Assembly: GCA_023450535.1 (NCBI GenBank)
Contig: JAEXGX010000085.1
Span: 1 to 8,249 of the forward strand
Direction of reading: 5' to 3'
Origin: Pseudomonadota bacterium
Lineage (GTDB): Bacteria; Desulfobacterota; Desulfovibrionia; Desulfovibrionales; Desulfovibrionaceae
DNA: 8,249 nt
Shown here: positions 6,744-8,249 of the stretch, piece after piece
How positions within the stretch are numbered: the first letter of the stretch is position 1
How the letters are laid out: the number at the start of each line of letters is the position of its first letter
The notes under the pieces: model-generated
What the model was told of the DNA's origin: nothing
Seen by the model: the letters and a program-made list of their open reading frames with translations, nothing else
The model's database searches: none
Program-made: the position numbers and the translations under genes

Positions 6744-6838
6744 TATAAATAATAAAAACATAAATTAATACAACCTGTTTCACTAAAACAATAACTTATT
6801 AGTAAAACAATGATTTTCAATAGAATAACTTAACTTCA

Positions 6839-6938
6839 TTCAAGTCTGCCTTGAATACATATATTGCTCTTATTATTTGTACAGACTTGATTGGAAGAAC
6901 AGTATTTTTTGGGCTTCGCTGCCTCCCCAGCCAATTTT
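6839..6938 (+). promoter_or_regulatory. Leader with mutually exclusive stems before the cyclase gene
   Basis: TTCAAG (6839-6844) pairs with CTTGAA (6850-6855) around a five-base loop. The same bases, as TCAAGTCTG (6840-6848), instead pair perfectly with CAGACTTGA (6882-6890). Further on, TTGGGCT (6909-6915) pairs with AGCCAA (6929-6934), one G bulged, followed by TTTT, which resembles a weak terminator. ATTGG at 6890-6894 could compete for CCAAT at 6931-6935. The layout is like an attenuator but all stems are short. Confidence 0.3.
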
Positions 6939-6961
6939 GGGAATACGCAAGAAGGACATCA

Positions 6962-8249
6962 ATGTATCATCACGTACTACATATTGCCGCTTTTACACAA
7001 AATATCGTTTTGGAAAATGAACTGCGTTCATTACCTCCTCTTGAGCAGTTTGAACACGAAATACGAATTGAAAAGGTATTTTCTATTGAAGCTCTTCAAT
7101 GGGCAGATATCAGCATTATGGAGACCCCTTTGTCATTTTCCTTTTCTGAGCTTCGTGCATGGGCACGACAAGACGCGAAGCTGATCTGTTGCATTGATCC
7201 AAAGGAAGAAGAAAACTTTCCTGTTGAAGATATCACCTGTCTTGACGATGTCTGGCTACGCCCTGTACGCGCGCCGCGTATCCGGTTGAGGATGGAAAAC
7301 CTGCTGAAGGAAATCAAGCTGAACTGTGATGCACACCTGCATTTGAACTGGTTGAACACACTGATCGACAGCATACCAGATCTTGTCTGGTTCAAAGATA
7401 TCAAAGGCGCTCACCTCAAGGTAAACAATAGCTTTTGTCGAGCCGTGGGCAAAAGTAAAAAACAGATTGAAGGACGCGGACATTATTATATTTGGGATTT
7501 GACGCCGGATGATTATGCCAAAGGAGAGTTCATTTGTCTTGAGTCAGAGACTCTCACTATGGATGCGGGCAAAACCTGTCTCTTTGACGAAAAGGTCAAG
7601 CTCAAACAGGGTATGCGCCAATTCAAAACCTACAAAAGTCCTTTGTTCGACTCAGACGGAAAAATTTTGGGAACAGTGGGGTTTGCACACGATGTAACCA
7701 ATCTGCTGAATATGGATATCGAACTGGAAATACTCATCAGTGCTATGCCTTTTCCCCTTCTGTTGTGCAGAGAAGATGGTAATATTGCCCAATTAAACCA
7801 GAGATTCATAGAGTTTTTTGGGGAAAAGAAGGCTGATGTGATCGGAGTATCCTTTGAGGCATGGAAAGAAAAAGTGCTTGACATGGAAGTTTCTTCCACT
7901 AACAGCTATACGTATGCTCGGTTCAAAAACGGGAACGACACTCGCTTTGTTCACATTGTTGAAGCGGATCTGCGTGATTTTTTTGGAAGCAAGGTAGGAC
8001 AACTCTGTGTATTCCGTGACGTGACAGCGGAAAAATTACTTGAAGCCCATATGTGGCGCAATGCAAATACGGATGCGCTCACCGGCCTTGCCAATCGCCA
8101 TGCCTTTGAAGAATTTGTCCTGAAACAGCGAAACCATTCTCTTTTGCATCTCTTTTATATTGATCTGGACAATTTTAAAATAGTGAACGATCGCTATGGG
8201 CATCAATTGGGAGATGAAGCACTTAAAACAATGGCTCACACCATAAGAG
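6962..8249 (+). CDS. Diguanylate cyclase with pseudo-receiver and two PAS domains (3' end outside window)
   Basis: 429 residues are present and the frame is open at the window edge. AAGGA five bases before the ATG supports the start. Residues 1-115 have a receiver-like pattern without the phospho-acceptor aspartate: in ADISIMETP (48-56) the acceptor position is M53, and the usual KP is RP in LRPV (99-102). A linker leads to PAS 1 (about 129-247; SIPDLVWFKDIKGAHLKVN ... VGFAHDVT) and PAS 2 (about 256-355; ending LCVFRDVTAEK). The GGDEF domain begins at NTDALTGLANRHAF (369-382). D401, N409 and D418 in YIDLDNFKIVNDRYGH..GD match the metal- and GTP-binding residues of PleD by spacing. The window ends before the GGDEF signature, so activity and any EAL domain cannot be judged. 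No membrane segment is seen, so it is probably a cytoplasmic sensor making c-di-GMP. A long AT-rich leader precedes it. Confidence 0.9.
   Translation, partial: MYHHVLHIAAFTQNIVLENELRSLPPLEQFEHEIRIEKVFSIEALQWADISIMETPLSFSFSELRAWARQDAKLICCIDPKEEENFPVEDITCLDDVWLRPVRAPRIRLRMENLLKEIKLNCDAHLHLNWLNTLIDSIPDLVWFKDIKGAHLKVNNSFCRAVGKSKKQIEGRGHYYIWDLTPDDYAKGEFICLESETLTMDAGKTCLFDEKVKLKQGMRQFKTYKSPLFDSDGKILGTVGFAHDVTNLLNMDIELEILISAMPFPLLLCREDGNIAQLNQRFIEFFGEKKADVIGVSFEAWKEKVLDMEVSSTNSYTYARFKNGNDTRFVHIVEADLRDFFGSKVGQLCVFRDVTAEKLLEAHMWRNANTDALTGLANRHAFEEFVLKQRNHSLLHLFYIDLDNFKIVNDRYGHQLGDEALKTMAHTIR

Larger units (their letters stand above)
6362..6961. other. AT-rich gene-free region upstream of the diguanylate cyclase
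   Basis: About 600 bases are strongly AT-rich compared with the genes on both sides, and no frame in it looks coding. It contains the right arm of the 392-base block, a 17-base inverted repeat pair, one promoter-like sequence and short stems near the 3' end. TTAATAAAAT also occurs twice (6458-6467 and 6512-6521). Long AT-rich leaders are common in regulated or silenced accessory genes (general knowledge); nothing here names the regulator. Confidence 0.7.

Noticed and set aside
6901..6961. c-di-GMP (GEMM) riboswitch before the cyclase
   Set aside because: Only an ACGCAA-like fragment is present. The conserved GEMM blocks and tetraloop-receptor arrangement are not seen.

Overview
The window looks like chromosomal DNA from a sulfate-reducing deltaproteobacterium of the Desulfovibrionaceae. 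The call rests on the gene cluster sirC-like / CcsA-HemX-like / hemA, on the wording of the proteins (for example the MRYYPLFLDL opening of the precorrin-2 dehydrogenase), and on the presence of a CgeB-family and a family-9 glycosyltransferase. This is recognition from memory, not a database match, so the genus is not certain.

Left part (1-2184, minus strand): two glycosyltransferase genes read leftward, a heptosyltransferase-like GT9 enzyme followed by a CgeB-family enzyme that runs off the window edge. They probably decorate a surface polysaccharide, lipopolysaccharide or a secreted/flagellar protein. The target cannot be read from the sequence.

Middle part (2258-5114, plus strand): a compact tetrapyrrole operon, divergent from the glycosyltransferases. 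It encodes precorrin-2 dehydrogenase (SirC type), an eight-helix CcsA/HemX-like membrane protein, and glutamyl-tRNA reductase (HemA). HemA makes the first committed precursor of all tetrapyrroles. The dehydrogenase makes sirohydrochlorin, which in Desulfovibrio feeds siroheme (for sulfite reductase), cobalamin and the siroheme-dependent Ahb heme route. A hairpin at 5159-5183 lies between hemA and the convergent pirin gene.

Right part (5188-8249): a minus-strand pirin gene, then about 900 bases without a gene, then a plus-strand diguanylate cyclase (pseudo-receiver, two PAS domains, GGDEF) cut by the window edge. The gene-free stretch is the most unusual part of the window. It holds a 392-base block bounded by 33-base imperfect inverted repeats whose 14 innermost bases are identical and which each carry an outward TATAAT. 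That block contains a GC-rich nested hairpin. Next comes an AT-rich stretch in which an exact 17-base inverted repeat flanks 166 bases holding a promoter-like TTGACA...TATATC that points at the cyclase gene. This second arrangement resembles an invertible promoter (phase switch). The leader before the cyclase also has two mutually exclusive stems. None of these DNA-level ideas can be proven from one sequence, and no recombinase is visible here.
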